A DNA stretch of 64,000 nucleotides from Pseudomonas putida (GTDB taxonomy: Bacteria > Pseudomonadota > Gammaproteobacteria > Pseudomonadales > Pseudomonadaceae). The stretch's first letter is position 1. Each line of letters opens with the position of its first letter. The notes beneath the pieces were generated by a model. The model had not been told where the DNA came from, did no database searches, and worked only from the letters and a program-made list of their open reading frames with translations. The stretch lies in NCBI RefSeq assembly GCF_001636055.1, contig NZ_CP011789.1, positions 3,534,001 to 3,598,000 on the forward strand, given 5' to 3'. Shown here one piece after another: positions 1 to 7,395 of the stretch. A program made the position numbers and the translations under genes.

Positions 1-318
1 TCACCCATCATGCTGGCCTGGCTGGTGGCGGCGGTGATCCGCATCGCTACAGGTTCGGCAACCGTGGCGACCATCACCGGCGCCGGTATCGTCGCACCGG
101 TGATCGAACTGGTGCCGGGGGTGAACCGTGAGCTGCTGGTACTGGCCACCGGCGCTGGCTCGCTGATTCTGTCCCACGTCAACGACGCCGGGTTCTGGCT
201 GGTCAAGCAGTACTTCAACATGACCGTGGCCGAGACCTTCAAGACCTGGAGCATGATGGAAACCATCCTGTCCGTGGTCGGCATCATCTTCATCATGCTG
301 TTGTCGATTGTGGTGTGA
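1..318 (+). CDS. Gluconate-type permease (GntP family), C-terminal part
   Basis: The reading frame is open from the left edge, so only the last 105 residues of an inner-membrane carrier are present. The fragment has long hydrophobic stretches and the block SHVNDAGFWLVKQYF, which is characteristic of the C-terminal half of GntP-family gluconate/H+ symporters, and it ends in a final membrane helix. Family known: uptake of gluconate or related sugar acids across the inner membrane. The N-terminal half, the promoter and any gluconate kinase partner would lie to the left of the window. The substrate cannot be fixed from this part alone. Confidence 0.85.
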   Translation, partial: SPIMLAWLVAAVIRIATGSATVATITGAGIVAPVIELVPGVNRELLVLATGAGSLILSHVNDAGFWLVKQYFNMTVAETFKTWSMMETILSVVGIIFIMLLSIVV

Positions 319-348
319 CCGTCGGTCGGGGTGATGGCACCTTGCTGA

Positions 349-386
349 GCAGGACGGGGCCCAAGAGGAAGATGCCCCTGTCCTGC
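349..386 (+). terminator. GC-rich hairpin after the permease gene
   Basis: Positions 349-360 (GCAGGACGGGGC) pair with 374-386 (GCCCCTGTCCTGC), 12 base pairs with one bulge. There is no U-tract, and a Shine-Dalgarno AAGGAG follows at 390-395. It may terminate the permease transcript or affect translation of the next gene. Confidence 0.45.
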
Positions 387-403
387 GCAAAGGAGTTTGC
401 CCG

Positions 404-703
404 ATGAAGCGATCCCTGACCCGTACCTGCCTGCTCGCCGCCCTGCTCTGCTCACCACTGGCCATGGCGGTTGGCACCGGCACCACCTACCCAGACGATC
501 CACATAACCCCGCGCCACAGCCTGGTGTAGACAGCACCCTCAACCCGGTTGAGAAACCCATGCCGCGCGATACCGACCCGCGGATCCAGGGCAACGACCC
601 GGAAAGCCCGCCGGCCCGGCAGAACGACAACCGCGACCTGCCCGGCATGGACGGCAGCGGCTCTGAGGGTAATGGTAGCCAGGGCGGCGGTGGCAAGCCC
701 TGA
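404..703 (+). CDS. Small exported proline/glycine-rich protein of unknown function
   Basis: A 99-residue protein. Residues 1-22 form a Sec signal peptide (MKRSLTRTC, hydrophobic core, cleavage after AMA). The mature part has no helix-forming hydrophobic region and is rich in Pro, Asp, Asn and Gly, ending in a Gly/Ser tail (SEGNGSQGGGG), so it is probably an unstructured periplasmic protein. The start is supported by AAGGAG at 390-395. No catalytic motif is visible and I do not recognise a named family. It follows the permease by 85 bases with a hairpin between them, so co-transcription is uncertain. Confidence 0.75.
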   Translation: MKRSLTRTCLLAALLCSPLAMAVGTGTTYPDDPHNPAPQPGVDSTLNPVEKPMPRDTDPRIQGNDPESPPARQNDNRDLPGMDGSGSEGNGSQGGGGKP

Positions 704-706
704 GGG

Positions 707-898
707 TCACCACTGCCGCTTGTCCGGCCTGCTCAACCCCAGCTTTTCGATCTTGTAGAGCATGCCGCGTGACGGCCCCAGCAAGCGTGCCGACTTGGTG
801 ACATTCCGGTCGGTGCGCTCAAGGGTTCGGCAGGCCCTGTCGCGGTCCATGTCCGGCAGGCTGGCTCCGGCCTCGAGGCGCTGGGGTTCGTATACAGC
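707..898 (-). pseudogene. Remnant of a sigma-54-type regulator: Fis-like HTH tail only
   Basis: The last 63 codons before a TGA at 707-709 encode a typical Fis-family helix-turn-helix: CRTLERTDRNVTKSARLLG followed by SRGMLYKIEKLGL, the layout seen at the C-terminus of NtrC-type activators. Upstream in the same frame there is no AAA+ domain, no GAFTGA loop and no convincing start codon, and the frame soon runs into the unrelated LysR gene. I infer a truncated regulator left behind by deletion. The left boundary of the similarity is approximate. It could have controlled the adjacent permease. Confidence 0.6.
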
Positions 899-1002
899 GT
901 GATGAGCCATGAAACGGCTGCGAGGTGTGCTTGAGCCTCTCCATGACCGGCGGTATTGCCCAACGCCCAACGCGCGCTTTATCCGGTCGGGTGAGGCTCT
1001 GA

Positions 1003-1899
1003 TCAGCGCCCCATCACCTCCACCACCCAGTCGATGAACACCCGCAACCGCGCGCCCACATGCCGATTCGGCGGATAAGCGACGTACAACGGCATCGGCT
1101 CCAACTGCCAATCTTCGAGCACCCGCACCAGCGCACCGCTGGCCAGTGGCGCGCGGGCCATGTAGTCCGGCAGCCACAGCACCCCAAGCCCAGCCACCCC
1201 GGCGGCCAGGTAGGCGTTGCCATCATCCACCGCCAGCACCTGGGTGCCGCGGACCTGCAGCCGCTCGGTGCCGCGAACGAGGGCATAGGGCAGCGGTTTG
1301 CCGGTACGTGCCCAGAGAAAACCTACCGTACGGTGGTCAGAACCCTCCAGGTCCGAAGGGTGGGCAGGGGTGCCAAGGCGTTCGAGGTAAGCCGGAGCCG
1401 CATACACCCCCAACTGCAGGTCGGCAACCTTGCGCGCCATCAGCGACTGGTCCAGCAGTTCGCCTCCGCGCACCACGCAATCGACATGCTCGCCAATGAT
1501 GTCGACGATACGATCGCTGACGCCCATGTCGATCTGGATGTCCGGGTAGCGGGCATGGAAGTCCGGCAGCGCCGGCACCAGCACCAGGCTTGCCAACGGG
1601 CTCGGTACATCGACCCGCAACTTGCCACGCGGCAGGCCGGCAGCGCCGCTGAGGCTACTCTCCGCATCCTCGAGCTCCGCCAACAGGCGCAACACCCGCT
1701 GGTAGAACTGCTCGCCATCGCGGGTCACGCTCACTTTGCGCGTGGTACGGTTGAGCAGGCGCACGCGCAGGCGGGTTTCCAACTGCTGTACCAGCTGGGT
1801 CACACTGGTGCGGCTCATGTGCAGCGTCTCTGCAGCCTTGGTGAAGCTGCCCGCCTCTACCACCCGGGCAAAGGCACGCATTGCGTCGAACCGGTCCAT
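1003..1899 (-). CDS. LysR-family transcriptional regulator
   Basis: A 298-residue LTTR of standard length. Residues 1-60 form the winged helix-turn-helix (FDAMRAFARVVEAGSFTKAA, then SRTSVTQLVQQLE and LLNRTTRKVSVT). Residues about 90-295 form the effector-binding domain, including GVAGLGVLWLPDYMA near the end. It belongs to the CrgA-like subgroup that begins MDRFDAMRAF. GAGG lies 7 bases before the ATG. The gene is divergent from a RidA gene at 2011 and an inverted repeat lies between them, so it probably controls itself and that gene. The effector is unknown. Confidence 0.93.
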   Translation of the reverse strand: MDRFDAMRAFARVVEAGSFTKAAETLHMSRTSVTQLVQQLETRLRVRLLNRTTRKVSVTRDGEQFYQRVLRLLAELEDAESSLSGAAGLPRGKLRVDVPSPLASLVLVPALPDFHARYPDIQIDMGVSDRIVDIIGEHVDCVVRGGELLDQSLMARKVADLQLGVYAAPAYLERLGTPAHPSDLEGSDHRTVGFLWARTGKPLPYALVRGTERLQVRGTQVLAVDDGNAYLAAGVAGLGVLWLPDYMARAPLASGALVRVLEDWQLEPMPLYVAYPPNRHVGARLRVFIDWVVEVMGR

Positions 1900-1909
1900 C
1901 AGCGCCTCG

Positions 1910-1932
1910 ATTGTTTGGAATCAACAAACAAT
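1910..1932. promoter_or_regulatory. Inverted repeat between LysR gene and RidA gene
   Basis: ATTGTTTG (1910-1917) and CAAACAAT (1925-1932) are perfect 8-base arms around a 7-base spacer. The repeat starts 11 bases upstream of the LysR start codon, the usual place for an LTTR autoregulatory box, and faces the RidA gene on the other side. Confidence 0.55.
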
Positions 1933-2010
1933 GATAACCAGACTCGCACGTTTATCGAACAGGTCTGGGCTCGTACAGTCGCTCCATCACCCCCTGATGG
2001 AGAAAACACC

Positions 2011-2406
2011 ATGAACCAACGCGACGTTGTATTCCCTGCTGGCCGTCAGGCCCTGTACGACATCAATCACTACTCCCCCGCCGTGCGCAGCAATGGCTTG
2101 CTGTTCGTCTCCGGGCAAGTTGGCAGCCGCGAGGACGGCTCACCCGAGCCGGGCTTGGAAAACCAGGTGCGCCGGGCCTTCGCCAACCTCGAGGCGATTC
2201 TCGCCGCCGCCGGTTGCAGCTTCGCTGACGTGCAGGACGTGACCCTGTTCATCGTCGACCCACAAAACAAGTTCCAGGCCATCTGGGACTTGGTGCGCGC
2301 TGAATTCTGGGGGCCAGCACCTTACCCAACGGTAACGGCTGTCGGGGTAACCTGGTTGTACGGCTTCGATTTCGAGATCAAGGTGGTGGCGCGGTTGCCG
2401 CAGTGA
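2011..2406 (+). CDS. RidA/YjgF/YER057c/UK114-family protein
   Basis: A 131-residue protein of the Rid superfamily, trimeric cytosolic enamine/imine deaminases. Visible features are the N-terminal strand with HYSPAVRSNGLLFVSGQVG, the helix ENQVRRAFANLEAILAAAG, and the C-terminal block PYPTVTAVGVTWL. The usual RidA arginine (in the PxRxxx loop) is not obvious here, so it belongs to an outlying Rid subgroup and deaminase activity is not assured. The open frame extends far upstream, but the ATG at 2011 gives the normal Rid length. It is divergent from the LysR gene and probably controlled by it. Confidence 0.85.
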   Translation: MNQRDVVFPAGRQALYDINHYSPAVRSNGLLFVSGQVGSREDGSPEPGLENQVRRAFANLEAILAAAGCSFADVQDVTLFIVDPQNKFQAIWDLVRAEFWGPAPYPTVTAVGVTWLYGFDFEIKVVARLPQ

Positions 2407-2412
2407 TGTAGG

Positions 2413-2457
2413 GAGGCAGATGGCCCCGACTTGTCCCGCGATAGGGCCATCTGCCTC
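2413..2457 (+). terminator. Hairpin terminator after RidA gene
   Basis: A perfect 14-base-pair stem: GAGGCAGATGGCCC at 2413-2426 pairs with GGGCCATCTGCCTC at 2444-2457, with a 17-base loop, 7 bases past the stop codon. No U-tract follows, so it may act partly through transcript stabilisation. Confidence 0.6.
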
Positions 2458-2616
2458 AACAACGATTAAGACAGTCACATTCCCCTGCTCTACTCCCCTC
2501 ACGCGGCACGCAGCCTGCGAGCTCGGACGAAATGCGCATCGCGCCCTTTCGATATGCGGCAAGTGAAGGCACAATGCGTGTCCTTTTTTTGGCCGGCCTG
2601 GCCGGGGGCCTTTGAA

Positions 2617-3714
2617 ATGATCAAGACGCCGTACTACCTCATCGACAAAACCAAGCTGCTGGGCAACCTGGAGAAGATCGCCTACGTGCGCGAACACTCC
2701 GGCGCCAAGGCCTTGCTCGCCCTCAAGTGCTTCGCCACCTGGTCGGTATTCGACCTGATGGAGCAGTACATGGACGGCACCACCTCCTCCTCGCTCTACG
2801 AGCTCAAGCTCGGCCGCCAGAAGTTCGCCGGCGAGACCCACGCCTACAGCGTGGCCTGGGCCGACGATGAGGTCGAGGAAATGCTGGAGAACTGCGACAA
2901 GATCATCTTCAACTCCATCGGCCAGCTCCAGCGCTTCGCCGAGCAGTCCGAAGGCAAGACCCGCGGCCTGCGCGTCAACCCGCAGGTGAGCAGCTCCGAC
3001 TACCTGCTGGCCGACCCGGCGCGTCCGTTCAGCCGCCTGGGCGAATGGGATCCGGAAAAGATCGAAAAGGTGATCGGCACGATCTCCGGCTTCATGTTCC
3101 ACAACAATTGCGAAAACGGCGACTTCAGCCTGTTCGACAAGATGCTCTCGCACATCGAAGAGCGCTTCGGCCATTTGCTGCACCAGGTCCAGTGGGTCAG
3201 CCTCGGCGGCGGCATCCACTTCACCGGCGAAGGCTATGCACTCGACGCGTTCTGCGCCCGCCTGAAAGGCTTCTCCGAGAAGTACGGCGTGCAGGTCTAC
3301 CTGGAGCCCGGTGAAGCAGCGATCACCAACAGCGCCTCGCTGGAAGTCACCGTGCTCGACACGCTCTACAACGGCAAGCACCTGGCCGTGGTCGACAGCT
3401 CCATCGAAGCGCACATGCTCGACCTGCTGATCTACCGCCTCAACGCCAAGATGGCCCCCAACGACGGCGAGCACACCTACATGGTCTGCGGCAAGTCGTG
3501 CCTGGCCGGCGACATCTTCGGCGAATACCAATTCGATCGTCCTCTGGCCATCGGCGATCGCCTGTCGTTCATCGACGCGGCGGGCTACACCATGGTCAAG
3601 AAGAACTGGTTCAACGGTCTGAAGATGCCGGCCATCGTCGTCAAACAGCTCGACGGCAGCGTCGAGGTCAAGCGCGAGTTCGGTTTCGAAGACTACGTTT
3701 CCAGCCTGTCGTAA
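2617..3714 (+). CDS. nspC: Carboxynorspermidine/carboxyspermidine decarboxylase
   Basis: A 365-residue PLP enzyme of the alanine-racemase-fold decarboxylases. In known pathways it releases CO2 from carboxyspermidine or carboxynorspermidine, giving the triamine. The N-terminus MIKTPYYLIDKTKLLGNL and the block AKALLALKCFATWSVFDLM carry the PLP-lysine region; later blocks are MFHNNCENGDF, WVSLGGGIHFTG and VYLEPGEA. An in-frame ATG at 2554 would add 21 residues with no family counterpart (CVSFFWPAWPG), so I start at 2617. The next gene, 31 bases downstream, encodes the partner dehydrogenase, so the two form an operon. Confidence 0.92.
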   Translation: MIKTPYYLIDKTKLLGNLEKIAYVREHSGAKALLALKCFATWSVFDLMEQYMDGTTSSSLYELKLGRQKFAGETHAYSVAWADDEVEEMLENCDKIIFNSIGQLQRFAEQSEGKTRGLRVNPQVSSSDYLLADPARPFSRLGEWDPEKIEKVIGTISGFMFHNNCENGDFSLFDKMLSHIEERFGHLLHQVQWVSLGGGIHFTGEGYALDAFCARLKGFSEKYGVQVYLEPGEAAITNSASLEVTVLDTLYNGKHLAVVDSSIEAHMLDLLIYRLNAKMAPNDGEHTYMVCGKSCLAGDIFGEYQFDRPLAIGDRLSFIDAAGYTMVKKNWFNGLKMPAIVVKQLDGSVEVKREFGFEDYVSSLS

Positions 3715-3745
3715 GACCGGCTTTCAGTAAGGAGCAAGGGATAAA

Positions 3746-4990
3746 TTGAAGAAGAACGTTCTTATCATTGGTGCAGGAGGTGTCGCCAAGGTGGTGGCCC
3801 ACAAGTGCGCACAGCATAACGACGAACTCGGTCGTATTGCGATTGCGTCACGGAACATCTCCAAATGCCAGGCCATCATCGACAGCGTCAAGGCTAAGGG
3901 TAGCCTCAAGGTACCCGCAGACATCCAGGCCTTCTCGCTCAACGCCCTCGATGTCGAGGCGACCAAGGCACTGATCCGCGAGACCGAATCGCAGATCGTG
4001 ATCAACGTCGGTTCCGCCTTCCTCAACATGTCGGTGCTGCGTGCCTGCATCGATACCGGTGTCGCCTATCTCGATACCGCGATTCACGAAGAACCGGGCA
4101 AGATCTGCGAAACCCCGCCCTGGTATGGCAACTACGAGTGGAAGCATCTCGAGGAGTGCCAGCAGAAGAACATTACCGCCATTCTCGGTGTCGGCTTCGA
4201 CCCGGGTGTGGTGAACAGCTACGCAAAACTCGCGCAGCAGCAGTATTTCGACCGCATTGATTCGATCGACATTCTCGACGTCAATGCCGGTTCCCACGGC
4301 AAGTACTTCGCCACCAACTTCGACCCGGAAATCAACTTCCGTGAGTTCACCGGGCAGGTATGGAGCTGGCAGAACAGCCAGTGGACCAGCAACACCATGT
4401 TCGAGGTCAAGCGCACCGACGACCTCCCGGTGGTGGGTTCGCAGAACCTCTACCTGACCGGGCACGATGAAGTACATTCGATCTCGAAGAATCTGAACGT
4501 ACCCAATGTGCGTTTCTGGATGAGCTTCGGCGAACACTACATCAACGTGTTCACCGTGCTGAAGAACCTCGGCCTGCTCTCCGAGCAGCCGGTCAAGACC
4601 GCCGAAGGCCTTGAAGTCGTGCCGCTGAAAGTGGTCAAGGCCGTACTGCCCGATCCGGCTTCCCTGGCTCCGGGCTACACCGGCAAGACCTGCATCGGCG
4701 ATCTGGTCAAAGGCACCAAGGACGGCCAGGCACGCGAAGTGTTCATCTACAACGTCGCCGACCACGAAGAAGCCTACGCCGAGACCGACAGCCAGGGCAT
4801 CTCGTACACCGCTGGCGTGCCACCAGTGGCCGCAGCCCTGCTGGTCGCCCGCGGCGAGTGGGATGCAGGGCGCATGGTCAACGTCGAGGAACTGCCCGCC
4901 GAGCCGTTCCTCAAGGCGCTGGACGTGATGGGCCTGCCGACCCGCGTCAAGGATGAAAAAGGCGATCGTCCCTGGGACGCTGAAGCCTAA
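3746..4990 (+). CDS. Carboxynorspermidine synthase (saccharopine dehydrogenase family)
   Basis: A 414-residue NAD(P)H-dependent reductase. The Rossmann loop VLIIGAGGVAKVVAHKCAQH is at the N-terminus, followed by the saccharopine-dehydrogenase catalytic domain (AILGVGFDPGVVNSYAKLA, then YFATNFDPEINFREFTG). Known role: condenses aspartate semialdehyde with putrescine or diaminopropane to the carboxylated triamine, the substrate of the preceding decarboxylase. The start is TTG at 3746, supported by AAGGAG at 3729-3734 and by the Rossmann strand beginning at residue 3; no better ATG exists. The gene ends 42 bases before the convergent RidA stop. Confidence 0.92.
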   Translation: MKKNVLIIGAGGVAKVVAHKCAQHNDELGRIAIASRNISKCQAIIDSVKAKGSLKVPADIQAFSLNALDVEATKALIRETESQIVINVGSAFLNMSVLRACIDTGVAYLDTAIHEEPGKICETPPWYGNYEWKHLEECQQKNITAILGVGFDPGVVNSYAKLAQQQYFDRIDSIDILDVNAGSHGKYFATNFDPEINFREFTGQVWSWQNSQWTSNTMFEVKRTDDLPVVGSQNLYLTGHDEVHSISKNLNVPNVRFWMSFGEHYINVFTVLKNLGLLSEQPVKTAEGLEVVPLKVVKAVLPDPASLAPGYTGKTCIGDLVKGTKDGQAREVFIYNVADHEEAYAETDSQGISYTAGVPPVAAALLVARGEWDAGRMVNVEELPAEPFLKALDVMGLPTRVKDEKGDRPWDAEA

Positions 4991-4995
4991 GCAGC

Positions 4996-5033
4996 AAAAA
5001 GAAGGGGCGCCCGTTGGCGCCCCTTCTGCATTT
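4996..5033. terminator. Bidirectional rho-independent terminator
   Basis: Five A residues (4996-5000), GAAGGGGCGCC (5001-5011), loop CGTT, GGCGCCCCTTC (5016-5026), then TGCATTT. An 11-base-pair perfect stem lies between the convergent triamine operon and RidA gene. The A-run makes it especially good for the minus-strand transcript. Confidence 0.9.
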
Positions 5034-5431
5034 CACCCCTGGCGCCCAACCGCCACGCACTTGATCTCCACCAGCAGCCCGTCATGGGCCAGTTCGCTGA
5101 CACCAATACAGGTCCAGGGGCAGGTACCCCGCGGGAACAGCGCGTCCTTGACCTCACGAAACACCGCCATGTGCTCGCGCAAGCCGACATGATAAGTGGT
5201 CAGTTCCACCACATCCGCGAAATCACAACCGGCAGCCGCCAGCACGTCCCTCAGGTTTTCCCACGCCGCGTGAAACTGCTGCCGCGGGTCGGCAATGACC
5301 TGCAGATCCGCCGTACGCCCCACCTGACCTGCCAGATACAACGTATTACCGACCTTCAAGGCCGGCAGATAACCGGCACGTTCGGCAAGTTTCTGCTGGG
5401 AAGCGGGAATGATCGGAGTGCGGTCGCTCAT
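5033..5431 (-). CDS. RidA-family protein (second copy)
   Basis: A 132-residue Rid-superfamily protein unrelated in detail to the one at 2011. It has PALKVGNTLYLAGQVGRTAD, the helix QFHAAWENLRDVLAAAGCDFADV and the end block PRGTCPWTCIGVSELAHDGLLVEIKCVA. The motif ALFPRGTCPW resembles the family segment where the substrate-carboxylate-binding arginine sits. The likely role is hydrolysis of reactive enamine/imine intermediates in the cytosol. It is a single-gene unit facing the triamine operon, with a 134-base gap between its start codon and the end of the malate:quinone oxidoreductase gene upstream. Confidence 0.87.
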   Translation of the reverse strand: MSDRTPIIPASQQKLAERAGYLPALKVGNTLYLAGQVGRTADLQVIADPRQQFHAAWENLRDVLAAAGCDFADVVELTTYHVGLREHMAVFREVKDALFPRGTCPWTCIGVSELAHDGLLVEIKCVAVGRQG

Positions 5432-5565
5432 TGAGGATGTCCAGTGCTTGAGATTGGACGCATCTTAGCAAGCGAACACGAAAGCGAGCTGCGGCATGGC
5501 GGCACGCTTTCGAGACGGTAGCTCCGCATCTGGCGGCCCCGCACCAGGGCCGCCAACCGCCGGGC

Positions 5566-7140
5566 TCAGCCCGCTGGCGAAGTCAGAGGCTGCAGTTGCA
5601 ACACTTCATTGGTGTAGTCCCACTCCTCCTGCACCTTGTCAGGATGCTCGTTCAACTTGAGCCCGTAGCTTGGGATGATCTGGTGCAGCTTCTCCTGCCA
5701 GGGTGGTGAAGCGACCTTGTCCTTGAACACCTTGCGCAACAGGTCGAGCATGATCGGTGGCGCGGTCGAGGCGCCCGGCGAGGCACCCAGCAGGCCGGCA
5801 ATGGTGCCGTCGGCGGAGGTCACGACCTCGGTGCCAAGCTTGAGCACCCCGCCCTGCTCAGGGTCGTTCTTGATGATCTGTACGCGCTGCCCAGCCTGCC
5901 ACAGGCGCCAGTCTTCTTTCTTGGCATGGGGGAAGTAGGTCTGCAGCGCAGCGAAGCGGTCGTCGTCCGATTGCATGACCTGGCCGATCAGGTACTGCAC
6001 CAGGTCGAACTCGCGGACCCCGACACGCACCATCGGCCAACTGTTGTGTAGCGTCATGCTGCCGAACAGGTCGAGCAGCGAGCCTTCCTTGAGAAACTTG
6101 GTCGAGAAGGTTGCAAACGGCCCGAACAGAATCACCCGCTTGCCATCGAGCACCCGCGTATCCAGATGCGGCACCGACATCGGCGGCGCCCCCGTCGAGG
6201 CGATGCCATAGGCCTTGGCCATGTGACGCTCGGCAATGGCAGCGTTCTCGGTCACCAGGAACGATCCCCCCACCGGGAAACCTGCGTACTCCTTCGCCTC
6301 GGAGATGCCTGACTTCTGCAACAGAGGCAGCGCCGCGCCACCGGCACCGATGAACAGGAACTTGGCATCGATGGCCGACGTGCTGCCATCCTTGAGGTTC
6401 TTGTACTCCACATGCCACGAGCCGTCGTCGTTGCGGGTGATGTCCTGCACTTCGCTGGAGAGCTTGAGGTCGAAGTTGGGGCGGGTCTGCAGGTACGTCA
6501 CGTACTGACGGGTGATCTCGCCGAAATTGACGTCTGTGCCGATCGGCGTCCAGGTCACCGCAAGCTTCTGGTTCGGGTCGCGCCCCTCCATCATCAACGG
6601 CACCCACTTGGCGATCTGCGCGTTGTCTTCCGAATACTGCATGGGCTTGAACAGCGGGCTGGCCTGCAGCGCCTCGTAGCGCTTGCGCAGGAAACGGATA
6701 TTGTCATCGCCCCAGACAAAGCTCATGTGCGGTGTGGCGTTGATGAACGAACGTGGGTTCTTCAGTACCCCCTGCTTGACCTGCCAGGCGAGAAACTGCC
6801 GGGTGACCTGAAACGACTCGTTGATCTCCACCGCCTTGCTGATGTCGATCTTGCCGTCCTTTTCAGGGGTGTAGTTCAGCTCGGCCAGCGCCGAATGCCC
6901 GGTACCGGCGTTGTTCCAACCGTTTGAGCTTTCCTCGGCGACCTTGTCCAGCCGCTCGATCATCTCCATCGACCAACCGGGCTCGAGCTCGTTGAGCCAC
7001 ACGGCCAGCGTGGAGCTCATGATCCCGCCGCCCACCAGCAGCACATCGACCCGCTTGCTCTCGGCGGCCTGTACGGCCGTGAGGCCAAAGGCCAAGGCCA
7101 GGCCCGCCAGGGCCGGTTTGAATGCGATTCCTCTGTTCAT
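5566..7140 (-). CDS. mqo: Malate:quinone oxidoreductase with N-terminal signal-like segment
   Basis: A 524-residue FAD enzyme that oxidises malate to oxaloacetate and passes electrons to quinone at the inner membrane. The FAD-binding motif [17 protein letters not shown] begins near residue 30, followed by [39 protein letters not shown] and [20 protein letters not shown]. Unlike most Mqo proteins, about 25 residues precede the FAD fold and look like a Sec signal ([15 protein letters not shown], then AES). GGAGGG 8 bases upstream supports the ATG at 7140 over an in-frame ATG at 7242. A 17-base palindrome lies 109 bases upstream. Confidence 0.93.
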   Translation of the reverse strand: MNRGIAFKPALAGLALAFGLTAVQAAESKRVDVLLVGGGIMSSTLAVWLNELEPGWSMEMIERLDKVAEESSNGWNNAGTGHSALAELNYTPEKDGKIDISKAVEINESFQVTRQFLAWQVKQGVLKNPRSFINATPHMSFVWGDDNIRFLRKRYEALQASPLFKPMQYSEDNAQIAKWVPLMMEGRDPNQKLAVTWTPIGTDVNFGEITRQYVTYLQTRPNFDLKLSSEVQDITRNDDGSWHVEYKNLKDGSTSAIDAKFLFIGAGGAALPLLQKSGISEAKEYAGFPVGGSFLVTENAAIAERHMAKAYGIASTGAPPMSVPHLDTRVLDGKRVILFGPFATFSTKFLKEGSLLDLFGSMTLHNSWPMVRVGVREFDLVQYLIGQVMQSDDDRFAALQTYFPHAKKEDWRLWQAGQRVQIIKNDPEQGGVLKLGTEVVTSADGTIAGLLGASPGASTAPPIMLDLLRKVFKDKVASPPWQEKLHQIIPSYGLKLNEHPDKVQEEWDYTNEVLQLQPLTSPAG

Positions 7141-7248
7141 GTGCTCCCTCCGTCGAGGCACCGCTGGCCCCGATCCTGTCCGTGAATGTGCCTTGCCCCT
7201 GGTCCGAGTGTTCGTGCCTGTGGCGTAAGAAATCCCAGGCAAGCTTAG

Positions 7249-7265
7249 CTGAGTGATTCACTCAG
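7249..7265. promoter_or_regulatory. 17-base perfect palindrome upstream of mqo
   Basis: CTGAGTGA-T-TCACTCAG, fully symmetrical about position 7257, lies in the 255-base divergent region between mqo and the radical SAM gene. The form resembles operators of TetR-type regulators; no such regulator is encoded nearby. Confidence 0.5.
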
Positions 7266-7362
7266 GTTAGCCGCTCGCGCATTCAGGCTGTGGTGGTGGA
7301 ACCGAGGTCAAGCCGTCAGGCAACTTCAAGAAGCCTCTTGCAACTCGACCGCTCTGCAAATA

Positions 7363-7378
7363 CTGTATGAAAAACCAG
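7363..7378. promoter_or_regulatory. LexA (SOS) box
   Basis: CTG-N10-CAG: CTGTATGAAAAACCAG, flanked by TA on both sides (TACTG...CAGTA). It matches the gammaproteobacterial LexA consensus, with one half CTGTAT and an AT-rich centre, and lies 17 bases before the start codon of the radical SAM gene, where bound LexA would block transcription. Confidence 0.8.
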
Positions 7379-7395
7379 TATCTCGAGACATCCCC

